Positions 39,458 to 51,556 of a stretch of 64,000 nucleotides of DNA are shown here, in pieces. Origin of the DNA: Chionoecetes opilio (taxonomy: Eukaryota; Arthropoda; Malacostraca; Decapoda; Majidae); NCBI GenBank assembly GCA_016584305.1, contig JACEEZ010000369.1, forward strand, positions 203,855 to 267,854, in the 5' to 3' direction. The notes beneath the pieces were generated by a model. It was not told the DNA's origin. It saw only the letters and a list, made by a program, of their open reading frames with translations, and did not search any database. Made by a program: the position numbers and the translations under genes. How positions within the stretch are numbered: the stretch's first letter is position 1; the number at the start of each line of letters is the position of its first letter.

Positions 39458-39770
39458 AGCCTATAGCGCGTGTAGGCAGTGAGCTCCAAGGGTGGGATGG
39501 CAGGCCCTGGAGGTTCCCTTGCGGACTGTGATGGTTGGCCCTCGCCCGTGGTGGCGCAGGCAGGATTTTTATAGTGACGCCTGTGATTAGAGGCTCATGC
39601 CGCCCCCCTGTGTCCTCCGATGCACTCGCAAACGAAGGTAAGTTAATGGGCAGCATGTGGGTGTTCTTAGGCCACTCGACAGTGCAGAAAGGTTTAGACA
39701 CCTGGCGGGATTCGAACTCGGTAGACCGAGCTTGCCACTTCCAGACGCTAACCACTTGGCCACCCCATCC
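39458..39770 (-). mobile_element. SINE family A, copy 3
   Basis: Best-preserved head. Minus strand: GGTGGCCAAGTGGTTAGCG (A box) and CGAGTTCGAATCCCGCCA (B box), then the shared body ending at GGAGCTCACTGCCTACACGC. Confidence 0.75.
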
Positions 39771-40382
39771 TCTGGGAGACGTGGAGGGATATAAATAGCC
39801 GTGCACCTATGAGTCAGAAGCTCATTAAATGGATACGGAACAAGGGAAGCGGCTCCAGACACGGCAGGTCAATGCGGGGAAGTCTGCCCTGCCCCTCACC
39901 TTAAATTGCCTTGCTGCCCTTCGTTCAATACTCAGAACTCACTCATCCAGACTTCCAGGTGACCTATATTTGTATGGAAGATTAGAGTAAGAAATATTTA
40001 CTTATCATACCTAACATTACGTACATTGGATATATCTATGATTTTGTACTCTCCCTATCACTTAAATGCTCTTTCGCATGGTGGGTTATCAAATTTCCCT
40101 ACGTTTTTTTTTATATTTTTTTATAATAAGGAACTGGCCAAGGGGAAAAAAAGAAGTAACAAAAATCTCGCTTAATTGTCAGTCCCTATAAAGAAGACAG
40201 TAAGAATATAAAAAGTGGGGGGGGGGGGCAATTTAGTTCGGGAGGTGTCTTGTTACTTCTCAATAAATAAACTAAATTAAGTCGAGAAAAAAAAGAGTTA
40301 AGTAAGAAAATATTGAAGTCGTAGAAACGTGGAAAAATAGAAACAGTAAGAGAGTTCCAGAGTTTACGCTAGAGGTAATTCA

Positions 40383-40475
40383 TAACATAAGAACATAAGA
40401 AAATAAGGAAGCTACAAGAGGCCGTGAGACCTATATTCGCGAGGTACTGAGGTAGTTCCTAACATGTCTCCATTG
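40383..40475 (+). repeat. Dispersed GGAAGCTACAAGAGGC repeat, partial
   Basis: AACATAAGAACATAAGAAAA, then GGAAGCTACAAGAGGCCGTG, ending near GGTAGTTCCTAACATG. Confidence 0.65.
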
Positions 40476-40564
40476 CGTTCTTGCCCCCGAGTTTTCGCGT
40501 TTTTCCATGGTCAATGTTTGCCCTGACTAGAACCTTAAACGAGCTTAGGCTATTATAGTAGTAA

Positions 40565-40735
40565 CTAGCCGCAAAGCCGCCCTCCGGGCGGACTTTTTGG
40601 CTAGCTCCTGCGGAGGGCTATTGGTGGGCCTTCGGCCCACCACCTGTGTTTGGTAGGCCAAAGGCCCACCAAACACAAATTCACCAGATAGCCCCTTCTA
40701 ACTTTCCTGAAATCATGGATGTAGAAATGTATGTA
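40565..40735. repeat. Hairpin-rich GC block before a minisatellite
   Basis: CCGCCCTCCGGGCGG and TGGTGGGCCTTCGGCCCACCA are perfect short palindromes, followed by GGTAGGCCAAAGGCCCACC. The related GTGGGCCCTTCGGACCCATG occurs at 41538 and, slightly changed, at 41978. It probably belongs to a repeat family whose identity I do not recognise. Confidence 0.5.
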
Positions 40736-40737
40736 TT

Positions 40738-41216
40738 AACGCCAACCCATTCACATCACCCCCAACCCATTCACTCACCCATTACCCATCACCCCCCACC
40801 CATTCACTCACCCATTTTCCATCACCCCCCACCCATTCACTCACCCATTACCCATCACCACACACCTATTCACTCACCCATTACCCATCACCCCCACCTA
40901 TTCCCTCACCCATCATCCCCAACCCATCACCCCCCACCCATTCACTCACCCATTACCCATCACCACACACCCATTCACTCACCCATTACCCATCACCCCC
41001 CCACCCATTCACTCACCCATTTTCCATCACCCCCCACCCATTCACTCACCCATTACCCATCACCACACACCCATTCACTCACCCATTACCCATCACCCCC
41101 ACCTATTCCCTCACCCATCACCCCCAACCCATCACCCCCCACCCATTCACTCACCCATCACCCCACACCCATTACCCATCACCCCACCCATTCACTCACC
41201 CATTACCCATCACCCT
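40738..41216 (+). repeat. CCCATTCACTCACCCATTAC minisatellite
   Basis: About 20 units of CCCATTCACTCACCCAT(T) plus ACCCATCACCCCCCA, in mixed-order higher blocks of roughly 60-120 bp. The strand bias (almost no G on plus) gives long His/Pro/Thr/Ser frames that are not genes. Confidence 0.9.
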
Positions 41217-41407
41217 ACATCAAGGTTTCCTCAATTCTCGCAACCCACTTTTTTTCACAATTCTCGCTAATAGGCTACTAATTTTTTTTTTTTTAATAAA
41301 AGTGATCTGATCGTCTCATAAGTGGGCTTAAAACCTTCCCCTGGTCGACCCGGTTCCAAAACTGTGTCATGTGATGGGATTGGGGCACTGGGGGCGGCAC
41401 CTATCGC

Positions 41408-41714
<307 letters not shown>

Positions 41715-41715
<1 letters not shown>

Positions 41716-42545
41716 TAAGTACATGAGTCTACGGAGTAAGTGATATGCGGCAAGACATTAACGGAGAGTTTCTTCTTGTCATCTAATACTCCTAAAAGTG
41801 TTTTTAGCCCAAAACCCCCTTCAAAATTATTCAATCAACATGGGACCAAGCCGCTTACCACCTACGATTTATTTGCGATTTGTTTAGCCTACTCTCATCA
41901 AAATTGAATTTACAGTTTCGGCTACCCAAAACAGACAGACACACGGCTACTCCTATAGTATATTAGACAAGTGCTTGTGGGCCCTTTGGACCCATGTATT
42001 GATGTTTGTATATTAGACAACATCTGATTGCAAACTCCAATCGTGTTGTTGCTGTCGTTGGTCACTGGTCAAAGTGCCTCGGGGTAGACCACGTTCCGTG
42101 TGATTCCAACCCTTTGTGTTCCGTGTGATTCCAACACACACACACCCGCCACGATGGCTCGATTGGTAGAGTTGTTGTCTCGCGTGTAGCGTCCCTGCAT
42201 TCGGTCAGTGGTTCGAGCCCACCAAGTTCGTCCTGGCATGGGGGCGCTTTGTATAGTCAATAACCTTGTAGTTGGTACTTGTAAAGTGTCTAGATAGGAT
42301 CAAAGTATCTTATCTTACCAACACACACACTCACACACGCACACAAACGTCCATGAGTCTATTGAGTTTGTGGAATACGGCAAGACGTTACCGCAGAGTT
42401 TTTCTTGCAATCTAATACTCTTAAAGTGTTTTTAGCCCAAACCCCCCTTCAAAATATTCAATCGAGATGGGACCAAACCGCTTACCACCTACGATTTATT
42501 TGAAATTTTTTGAGCCTACTCTCATCAAAATTGAATTTACAGTTT
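41715..42545 (+). repeat. Imperfect duplication of a 200-bp unit
   Basis: The block with GTGTTTTTAGCCCAAAACCC, GACCAAGCCGCTTACCACCT and CAGTTTCGGCTACCCAAAAC at 41725-41945 recurs at 42347-42563 with small changes. Each copy leads into a CA run (short in the first, 100 bp in the second) and then GGCTACTCCTATAGTATATTAGA. Confidence 0.75.
42147..42318 (+). mobile_element. tRNA-derived SINE family B, full copy
   Basis: GCCACGATGGCTCGATTGGT (A box) and CAGTGGTTCGAGCCCACC (B box) form a tRNA-like head. The body CAAGTTCGTCCTGGC, TAGTCAATAACCTTGTAGTT and GTGTCTAGATAGGATCAAAG ends ATCTTATCTT. Confidence 0.7.
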
Positions 42546-42560
42546 CGGCTACCCAAAACA

Positions 42561-42667
<107 letters not shown>

Positions 42668-42890
42668 CTACTCCTATAGTATATTAGATGTTTCAAGAAG
42701 TGTTCATAGTATTGCACCATAGACGTAAGAATGGTGCAGTGCTATAAGAGATTCATGTTCTATCCCATTTATTTCTATCTATTCACCTTTCCTTATTCTT
42801 ATCTATCACCTTACTCACCTCAGACCTTCACCTTAATTAGCAGGCGTCAACAGTGTCTTCCGAGTCAATACAAAATGTTAAATAATGTTG

Positions 42891-43430
<540 letters not shown>

Positions 43431-44177
43431 AAGTGGCATAACAAGTTTGTAGCGTTATATAATAGTGATGAGGCATGCGTATTATAACACCCCCACCGCA
43501 GTGTTCCGTGTGCGGTAAGAGCTAGGTGGGCGTCTACACAAAGACCCCTAGCTCGCCGCTGACAACACAATGGTAGGACGAGGGGCGAGGGAGCGAGGGA
43601 GGAAGCACCGGCGTTCACTAGTTTGGCCATGAATATGTTATGAGTAAAGTGACTCATGTTTCGTTTGCTTCGCGCACGTGTCTTTCTTCAGAGAGAGAGA
43701 GAGAGAGAAAGAAAGAGAGTAAATACATCTCTTATAGCCATTTTGATCAGTAGATATGACCCAATTTTAGTATCATACGTTATATATGTAGACGTTTCTT
43801 GAGATTAAGCCCAACGGTTGGAGTTTCTAAAGGTTCCGAAACTGTTCCCTTATCGCTGTGCAGATAATGACCCTCGACTTTGTTTGTGTCCAGGGAAAGT
43901 ATTGAGTGAAGGAAGGGCCGGGCGGTCGTGGAACTCTTCCTAATAACTGTGAGTGAGTGAACTAATACCTATTTCGCGTGTGTGTGTCCATGTATGTGTT
44001 CATTGCCACTCAGGACCAAGGGTGGATAATGACTCCAGCACCGCCCGGCTATTGATTTCTTGTGGCCCAGCGACAATCCATACACACAAAGCCCTTCCAG
44101 CCACCCCCAAGTTTTATCCCAGGACTTAAAGATTATTTGGCGGGATCTGTAGACTATTGCTCCAGCACACTCCTATA

Positions 44178-44435
44178 GACTGCCCGTGTGGCTGAGTGGT
44201 ATGCGTGTTGGCGTTGGCGTTGGTCCTGCTTTCAATACCCGCTCAAGGAATTTTTGACAAATGCAGGCAGTTACTTTTGCCCCTTGAGCAAAGGGAGGGT
44301 GGTGTGTGAAGGCCATATAAGTATACCCGAAGATCGGTCCCTATGAGGTTTTAGCTCTTTCCGGAAGGGTAAGAGTTGGAGATCGCGTGTCCAGAGCGTG
44401 ATCAGGCCGTGGGTGAATGACACACACACACACTC
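44178..44435 (+). mobile_element. tRNA-derived SINE family C, plus copy
   Basis: Head GCCCGTGTGGCTGAGTGGTA (A box) with a decayed B box (GCTTTCAATACCCGC). The body includes TTTTGCCCCTTGAGCAA and GGAAGGGTAAGAGTTGGAGA and ends CCGTGGGTGAATGACACACA. Confidence 0.65.
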
Positions 44436-44449
44436 ACACACACACAGAG

Positions 44450-44780
44450 CAATCGAAGAGTTGGGGCCTTCCAGGCGGCAGGGGGTGAAGGCCAGCCTGT
44501 GCAGTGTTATTCACCCACGGCCCTGATCGTGTATTGGTGTCGTGATCTCAAGCTCTTACCCTTGCGGGAGGAGCTTAGAGGTCATACAGACTTATCTGGT
44601 GGTAAGCCTATGACACTATTACACTGACTAGACTTACACGTCACGCACCCCATCGTCTTGCTCAAGGGGAACAGTAACAGTTCATCAGCGACAAACTCCA
44701 CCAGCCTTTAGCGGGGCGCGAACCTAGGACTGTTGGGTGGCAGGCCACTACGTTATCGCTGAACTACGCAAGCAGTGTGT
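44450..44780 (-). mobile_element. SINE family C, inverted partner
   Basis: Minus strand: CTTGCGTAGTTCAGCGATAA (A box) and TAGGTTCGCGCCCCGC (B box). The body GCAAGGGTAAGAGCTTGAGA mirrors the copy just upstream, so the two lie tail to tail. A related copy is at 45335-45620. Confidence 0.65.
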
Positions 44781-45334
44781 GTGTGTGTGTGTGAGAAAAA
44801 GATACAAAAAAATCATATATACACCACCTGCTAGCGCTTCTGTTCATTGCATATGCAAATATTAATTCAGCGTGACGTTTTTTATACACTCCCATACAAC
44901 CCAAAAATTGTGACAACACTGCAAGGCGTCCCCATGCTATGCTCTGCCCAGCCTTGTATTATTATTGTATTAGCCTTCTGTTCGCCTGGCAACCCAGCGT
45001 CGCCCTACCAACACAGGGTCATCAATGCCTATCGATCCACAAACCACTTGGAAGAATGGTTGTGCTTGACACCCCCAAGCATTGCAATAGTCCATAGACC
45101 AAAATGACGAGATCCGGAAATGGACTCTTCTTTACTGATCGGTTACGGTTTGTAGGGCTGGTTTGTTATGACATGTAAACTTTAAATTTTGGTTTACTAA
45201 GGAAGAAGGTCCTGAAGCAAATATTTATGTGGAAATCAATTATCGAACTGGATATTGCTTAGGTTGACGCATATTATTATTCAATATGTCCTCAAATTAA
45301 GGACAAATTGTGTTGTGTGTGTGTGTGCGCGTAT

Positions 45335-45628
45335 TCACCCATGGTCTCGTCCACGCGAGCTGGACTCGCGAGCAGTTTAGGCCTTTAGGCCATCAGTGAG
45401 GGTCAGTTTAACCCTCTGGGAAAGAGCTTGGAGCTCGTAGTGACCGATCTCTGGGTAATGCTGGAACCTCGCACACCACACCCTATCCTCTTGCTCAAGA
45501 GGAACAATAACCGCTTACATTTGTCAGTGAAAAATGTCCTGGGAGCGAGCGGGGATCGAATGCACGATCCCAGAATGGCCAGACACGCTCTTAAATCACT
45601 CGACCATGCAGGCGTGTGTGTGGTGTGT

Positions 45629-45663
<35 letters not shown>
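45335..45663 (-). mobile_element. SINE family C, third copy, with (GT)n
   Basis: Minus strand: TGCATGGTCGAGTGATTTAA (A box), GCATTCGATCCCCGCT (B box); body with CCTCTTGAGCAAGAGG and CTCGCGAGTCCAGCTCGCG. A (GT)n run at 45619-45663 lies directly beyond the head. Confidence 0.6.
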
Positions 45664-45664
<1 letters not shown>

Positions 45665-46255
45665 CTAGACACGAGCACCACGACCTAAGAATGCAGTCCA
45701 CGATGTTAGCCACGATATAGTAATGATTAGTATACTTAGTAGAATATAATACTACATATAGTAATGTTAAAAAGTAATGATGATAGTATAGCCTACTATC
45801 AATAACAGTAATAATGATGATAATGATAATGATATCAATTATAATGAATTCAGAACTGATTGACAATTATATAGAAACAAGTGACAGTGACACTATTATC
45901 CATTAGTGCGCGTCAATCCACACACACACACACACATGCACACACCTAGCACACAACCGCACACGCGATAACAGCGCCTGACTTCGCTTCAAAACAACAC
46001 ACAATAAGTACTAGACTTCTATACACTTCTCTACATTGATTCAGGTAACTGTTTGTTTATTGACGCATCCTGTGGCACACAACCAGCTCCCTTGTCGCCC
46101 ACCCGCGTAATTATTTAACTCGCGTGAGGCTACCATGCGAAACACACTTTTTACTGATCATTTTTTCTGTCCTGCAATTCTGATGTCATGCTTTGGAAAT
46201 AACAATGGATGCATAACCTACAATCTTAATCATGGAGTCAAATAAAGGGCGTTTT
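45664..46255. other. No gene recognised; simple-sequence-rich
   Basis: Contains ATAATGATGATAATGATAAT and short CA runs. If the tubulin start is at 46262, this is the 5' end of its first intron. Confidence 0.35.
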
Positions 46256-46261
46256 ACTCAC

Positions 46262-46500
46262 CATATTGACTTATAGGAGCTTCCACTTTGCTTACAGACA
46301 ACAAAGAGTAAGATTTGTGTTTCCCCGAGCTTGCAAGAACTGTGACAGCCGCCCTCGCAAAGCACTCAGCTGAACTAGACTGCTGTTCTGTCCCTGGCCC
46401 TGCTGTGGTCTGGGTGGGGTCGCCGGAAAGGTGGTGCCAACCCTGCGCGCGCATTGCATTCCCCTCCCGCGGCTCTTCCATAAACCCCACCGACTAATTT
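46262..46500 (-). promoter_or_regulatory. TUBA: Candidate alpha-tubulin first exon (5' UTR plus ATG) and core promoter
   Basis: On the minus strand, TATAAGTCAAT-ATG-GTGAGTAA places an ATG (46264-46262) exactly before a consensus donor, the structure required since the next exon starts at codon 2. Upstream is GC-rich DNA that could be a 5' UTR (46265 to about 46470). A TATA-like GGATAAAATTAG sits near 46500. This would make the first intron about 8.6 kb. The link is inferred; other ATG-GT sites exist (for example 38862-38867). Confidence 0.45.
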
Positions 46501-46760
46501 TATCCACTCCCAGGCCCCAGCGATACAATGAGTTATGGATAGAAGGTCAACACATATATTATAGCTGTATGATATATCAGTATAGTTTTGTTATCCTATG
46601 CTGACGATAATTTCCAGGTTTGGCTTCACCGACTAATTTTATCCCCCAAACACAGATCTCCCAGCGATACAATGAGCTCTGGATAAAAGGTCAAAGCATG
46701 AATAGCTATATGAGTTATCAGTATAGCTTTGTTCCCTATGTTGACGATAATTTCCAGTCT
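46486..46760. repeat. About 137-bp tandem duplication upstream of the candidate promoter
   Basis: CACCGACTAATTTTATCC, CCAGCGATACAATGAG, ATATCAGTATAG and GACGATAATTTCCAG occur in the same order at 46486-46620 and 46627-46758. Confidence 0.8.
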
Positions 46761-46789
46761 TGGTTTATCTCAAAAACAACAAAACAATC

Positions 46790-47085
46790 TCGACGTGGTT
46801 TATGGAACTGTCGCTGATAGGAACTCTCGCCTAAACACCAACCCAGAACATTCGCTGACCTGGAAATTTTCGGCAACAGTTCAACTTGTAATGTATGAAA
46901 AGGAATCTAACCTAACCTAACCACATAACCTAGCCTAACTATTCAGGCTATTGTGGGTATTTAATCCCTGAATGCAGAAACACGGGTAATGAGAACACTC
47001 GCACACGTGAAAAATAGGAGCACCCGACTCGGCGACGTCGGCGAGTGTTCTTATCGGCGACAGTTCCAGGTACCGCATAAGTAAC
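46790..47085 (+). mobile_element. GGAACTGTCGC family MITE, copy 2
   Basis: Left TTTATGGAACTGTCGCTGAT and AGGAACTCTCGCC; right GGCGAGTGTTCTTATCGGCG, ACAGTTCC. The inverted ends are about 30 bp. The shared block ATCCCTGAATGCAGAAACAC links it to 4272-4620. CCTAACCTAACC runs lie in the middle. Confidence 0.65.
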
Positions 47086-47204
47086 TTGCCTTCGCTGTAA
47101 TTATAATTGTTGCTGCTATTGGTTAAATTGTTTGGGAAGCACTTACTACAGACACTAAAAAAAAGACTTAGATTGTCTGAAAGGCCGGGAAATAAAAGTA
47201 GTGA

Positions 47205-47510
47205 CAGGCAGACACTACAACTTACAACTACAGACACTTACAACTACAGACACTTACAACTACAGACACTTACAACTACAGACACTTACAACTACAGACA
47301 CTTACAACTACAGACACTTACAACTACAGACACTTACAACTACAGACACTTACAACTACAGACACTTACAACTACAGACACTTACAACTACAGACACTTA
47401 CAACTACAGACACTTACAACTACAGACACTTACAACTACAGGCACTAACAACTACAGACACTTACAACTACAGACACTTACAACTACAGACACTTACAAC
47501 TACAGACACT
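47205..47510 (+). repeat. 16-bp tandem repeat CAGACACTTACAACTA, about 19 units
   Basis: Almost invariant units; single changes at the start (CACTACAACTTACAACTA) and at one GGCACTAACAACTA. The length of 16 makes every third unit in frame, which produces two overlapping artefactual open frames. Confidence 0.97.
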
Positions 47511-47696
47511 TCAAAAGAAAGAATAAAAAAGAATTTATTTAGCCCCATCATTTGGATTCACACGAAAACAGGACTGCAATACTTTTCTCTCTAAAACATT
47601 ATTGTTGCTTATTATTGTATAGTGTTTATTATTGTATTTGGATTATTATCGCTTATTGTCGCTGCCATGAAGTGTATATAGGTCGTTGCGTCCATT

Positions 47697-47765
47697 GAAG
47701 AATCTGATAATGAAGGTAACTCACGGCCTCTTATAGCTTCCTTATGTTCTTATGTTCTTATATTC
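47697..47765 (-). repeat. Dispersed GGAAGCTACAAGAGGC repeat, inverse fragment
   Basis: ACGGCCTCTTATAGCTTCCT followed by TATGTTCTTATGTTCTTATA is the complement of the start of the repeat, directly next to TTAA MITE copy 11. Confidence 0.65.
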
Positions 47766-47973
47766 TTAACCCCTTCACGCCCAGATCTTTTCTTTGCTAT
47801 ATGAAATCGTCTGTTGTTAGCCATAAAACTACGAAAAAGCTACATGATATACCAGATTAGCTAGTGGACAAGGATACTATATAAACAGGTCATTATATTG
47901 GTTATATTCATGAAAATCGTCTAATGGTACCCAAATTACAATGAAAATTACGTTCTGGGTCTGAAAGGGTTAA
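47766..47973 (+). mobile_element. TTAA MITE, copy 11
   Basis: TTAACCCCTTCACGCCCAGA to GGGTCTGAAAGGGTTAA. Confidence 0.9.
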
Positions 47974-48134
47974 CTCAACATTATTTCGTGTCTGGTCACA
48001 AATGGGAATGTACGAAGCGACTGTCCTTTTCTGTTTATTGATGTGTCGTCATTACCTCTAATTATTCTCGTCTTCTTTTAACATGCCATTCTTTTTTCTA
48101 GTTGGTATGAAGGGCCGACCTCTGGAATGCTGTG

Positions 48135-48181
48135 TGTATGTGTGTGTGTGTGTGTGTGTGTATGTGTGTGTGTGTGCGCGC

Positions 48182-48236
<55 letters not shown>
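48135..48236 (+). repeat. (GT)n microsatellite
   Basis: GT run with TATG and GCGCGC interruptions. Confidence 0.95.
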
Positions 48237-48239
<3 letters not shown>

Positions 48240-48335
48240 TGGGAGTTTTTATAATTTTCCCCTCCTCTTTAAAAAAATATAAAAAATGAAAGCATATCGC
48301 ATGAAAATTATAGTGATGATAATGAAAAAAATGAA

Positions 48336-48339
<4 letters not shown>

Positions 48340-48373
<34 letters not shown>

Positions 48374-48514
48374 TAATAACAACTACAACAATGACAGCTA
48401 TCATAATACGGTTTTATTTACGTATCAAACAAAGCGCGCACACACACACACACCACAACACACACACCACAACACACACACACCACAACACACACACACA
48501 CACACACACACCAC

Positions 48515-48548
<34 letters not shown>

Positions 48549-48613
48549 ACAACACACACACACCACAACACACACACACCAAACACACACACCACAACAC
48601 ACACACACCACAA

Positions 48614-48660
<47 letters not shown>
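48340..48660 (+). repeat. (ATA)n then (CA)n with periodic CACCACAACA
   Basis: (AATAAT)n at 48337-48371. From 48437 a CA array is interrupted by CCACAACA at irregular intervals, suggesting a former minisatellite eroded into CA. Confidence 0.92.
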
Positions 48661-48661
<1 letters not shown>

Positions 48662-49375
48662 CATAATCCAACATTGAGTCAGGTGGCTGTGGCAGGAAAG
48701 CGACGGGAAGTTACATAGTGAAGCATAAGTAGTAATGAACGTAATGTGAAACTGAGCCCTCGCCCTCCCTGCCACACCCACTTCCATGAGTCACCTGTCG
48801 CTCCCTCCCCTAGCTGTCACACATACACACACACACACACACAGCCTGCCATACCATCACTACCACCACCCTCAACTCACGCCCAAGGATAATAACAGGG
48901 GTTTTGGGGTTAGTGTTTAGAGGTTTATATAGAGGCTTTGTATATTAGAGGTTTTTGAGGTTAGTATATAGACTCATAGAGGTTTGTTTATATAGAGGCT
49001 TTGTACAGAGTATTCTCGTTGCTCCTTCCTCACACGCCGCCGCCCCGCCAACGCACCCACGCCCACAGATCAATAGCGTTGCTGGGAGGAGCGACGGGAT
49101 GCCACTATACGTGCTCTTTTTTCACGTTCGGAACTTCGGTTACTCTACGGAAGTGCTAACGTGGTAGTAAACGGAACTGAACAGGAAATTCATTATATCC
49201 TGGGTGACATTTTCTCAACATCGGCAAATCCTGACTTTTAACTCTGCCGTACACTATTTTGTGTACACGTAACTATACACGTAAGTTACGTTAGCTACGT
49301 AACATGTACGTGTAAGTTACGTGTAAGTTAGCTCGCTAACTATTAGCTATAGGTTCCGGTAGCCGGTTTGTTTGT
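48661..49375. other. No gene recognised
   Basis: Includes short repeats such as GAGGTTTATATAGAGGCTTT (48919, again with changes near 48990) and TACGTGTAAGTTAC near 49305-49325. Confidence 0.4.
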
Positions 49376-49610
49376 TTGTTTGTTTGTTTGTTTAGAGGAT
49401 ATACAATTCCTCAGAGCCATAGTGATCTACCGCTGCAGCTTAGTGTTGGCCGAAGCCACCACCCCGGGAGGCGGGTCACAAACCCCCGGCTAACACCCGG
49501 TACCCATTCACTGCTGGGTGGACAGGGGCTCGGGTTTTTAAGAAAGACCACCCATCTGTCTTCGCTCCGCCCGGGGATCGAACCCGGGACTTCTCGGTTG
49601 TGAGTAGGTC
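49376..49610 (-). mobile_element. tRNA-derived SINE family D
   Basis: Minus strand head: TCACAACCGAGAAGTCCC and the strong B box CGGGTTCGATCCCCGGGC. The body passes CCACCCAGCAGTGAATGGGT and ends in (AAAC)n (49367-49393 on plus as TTTGTTTG). Confidence 0.7.
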
Positions 49611-50760
49611 ACATTTAGCTGCATATAGGTATCTCGTATGTAATCATTTAAGTATGCGATCACTTGCAATGTAGTGACAAATGCAGATGTAAGGGAAGAA
49701 ACTAAAAAAATGCTAGAAAGAGAGAGAGAGAGAGAGAGAGAAGTTGGGGGTGTACACAGCTGAAAGTATTACTCATGGGACAGGTGGCGAAGGTACAATT
49801 AATTCAGGATTGCAATATATCAGGTGCGTTATATAGAACCTTTTCATGATAACACCTGTGCTTACCTATCCATTGTTCTGTATCTTTGACGAGTCTTTTA
49901 TTTAGTTTTCCTTATCTTAAAGGTTTTTTTTCCATTTAGGTAACTGATACTAGGTACATACTTATATTTAGGTAACTTTGACACACTTATATATTCATCA
50001 ACGTCTGTGAAAACGACTGATTTCGTTTATAAGCATGAAAATATATCTTTGGAAAAACCTACATGATAGAAGAAAACAAATTTTATCAACATGCGTCATG
50101 ACAAGAAAATTTTGCCTTCATAACAAAGACATGAATATTGCATGACGTAAGACTTCCCCTCCACTCGTTCTCTACATGGCATGACTTTCTCTCTTTATTC
50201 CAAACAGCTATACGCATGGTTAGCTGATAAAAGGCGGCGGGGAGACACGGTGCATGCGTTGGGCGTTAGCAGTGCAGTTTCTAGCCTTTTAGGGGCCCTG
50301 TGCGAAATGGTGTTTGCGGGCCCTATTTTGTAAGACTATGGTGGGGGGATTCCAAGCCATCTAATCCGGGGGCCCGCCTTAAATATATAAATGCATAAAT
50401 CTGGTGCACTTTGAAAGGAAAAGAGATATAGGTTCTAAAAAAAAAAAAGCAAATGATGGCAGCAAAAAAATAAAATAAAATAAAATAAAAAAAAAAAGCT
50501 TAATTGAGGGCCCCTTGGTGGCTTGGGGGAGCCTAGGCAATCGCGTAGTTCGCATTTAGTGAAAAACGGCCCTGGCGTTAGTGAGAAGGCACTGCCACCC
50601 TGTTGTCTGTCACCACTACAGTCTGCATTGCAGCTGCTACACTTTCTCGCGAAAATCGTTACTCCCTGAAGCGCGGTCCAAGGCAGGTAGCTACACAGCA
50701 CACCCGACACACATAAGATCAAGGTGTGGATTCAGATATTTGGAGTAGATGGAAGATATT
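49611..50760. other. No gene recognised; degraded repeats
   Basis: A short (GA)n at 49720-49741 and GGGCCCTGTGCGAAATGG near 50297, with a related complement near 50507-50560 (AGGGCCCCTTGGTGG), suggest an old retroposed repeat. No reading frame of note. Confidence 0.35.
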
Positions 50761-50767
50761 GTTACAT

Positions 50768-51200
50768 AAAAACAAGGAAGCTACAAGAGGCCGGGAGATT
50801 TACACGTGGTATACTTCCTGTTACTTAACCCCTTGAGACCCAAATCGTAATTTCCATTGTAATTTGGCTACCATTAGACGATGTTTAGTGTTTATTAGCA
50901 ATGTTTTCTAGATATGACCTGTTTAATATCCTTGTCAACTAACTAATTTGGTATATTCAGTTACTTTCGTAATTTTAGGGCTAACAACAGAATTTTTTAT
51001 AACAATTTAAAGGTAAGATCTGGGCGTGAAGGGGTTAACACTATATCTACCTTTCATTCCCGTTCATAAAATTGTCTAGCCTCCTTTTAAAACTCCCCAT
51101 CGACTCCACACTAACTAACTTTGAATCTATAGGTAATCAGTACCTAACTTAACTGATAACAGAGTCCATTCCAATCGTCTACCACCCATTTGTGACCCAG
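50768..51200 (+). repeat. Dispersed GGAAGCTACAAGAGGC repeat interrupted by a TTAA MITE
   Basis: The left part ends TTCCTGTTACTTAA at 50828 and resumes TTAACACTATATCTACC at 51035, exactly where the copy at 31622-31800 runs through a single TTAA. The continuation TTGTCTAGCCTCCTTTTAAA and CAGAGTCCATTCCAATCG matches relatives near 31750 and 54717. Confidence 0.8.
50825..51038 (-). mobile_element. TTAA MITE, copy 12, with paralogous empty site
   Basis: TTAACCCCTTGAGACCCAAA to GGCGTGAAGGGGTTAA. Removing the element together with one TTAA restores the uninterrupted repeat as seen near 31700. Confidence 0.92.
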
Positions 51201-51519
51201 AACGTTCTTCCATTTTCTTTTATAAATCTATATTAAACTACGCTATACTATATTATTTTGGTTACGTAAATTTCTTAGTAGCCATGGCCTCCATTCTCAC
51301 TTAAAAGTTTGATAATGCTAAAATGTTCTTAAAAGTATATGATTGATGAGATATGTTTCAGAATTGCTATTGAGATAAGAAATATGGATGTGTATACTCC
51401 GTTATTTCAGTGCATTCATTATTACGTCAGAAGGAGATGCCGAAAATAGAACAGTAACCGAATATAGTCGCTTATTTTAGACAGGTCAAGACTGAACTGT
51501 TTTTTTAATGTTGGGTGTT

Positions 51520-51523
51520 GCAT

Positions 51524-51556
<33 letters not shown>

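Noticed and set aside
44178..44250. tRNA genes (also near 20355, 39770, 42150, 49600, 62010)
   Set aside because: A- and B-box-like sequences are present, but acceptor stems do not pair, and each is followed by a repeated SINE body.
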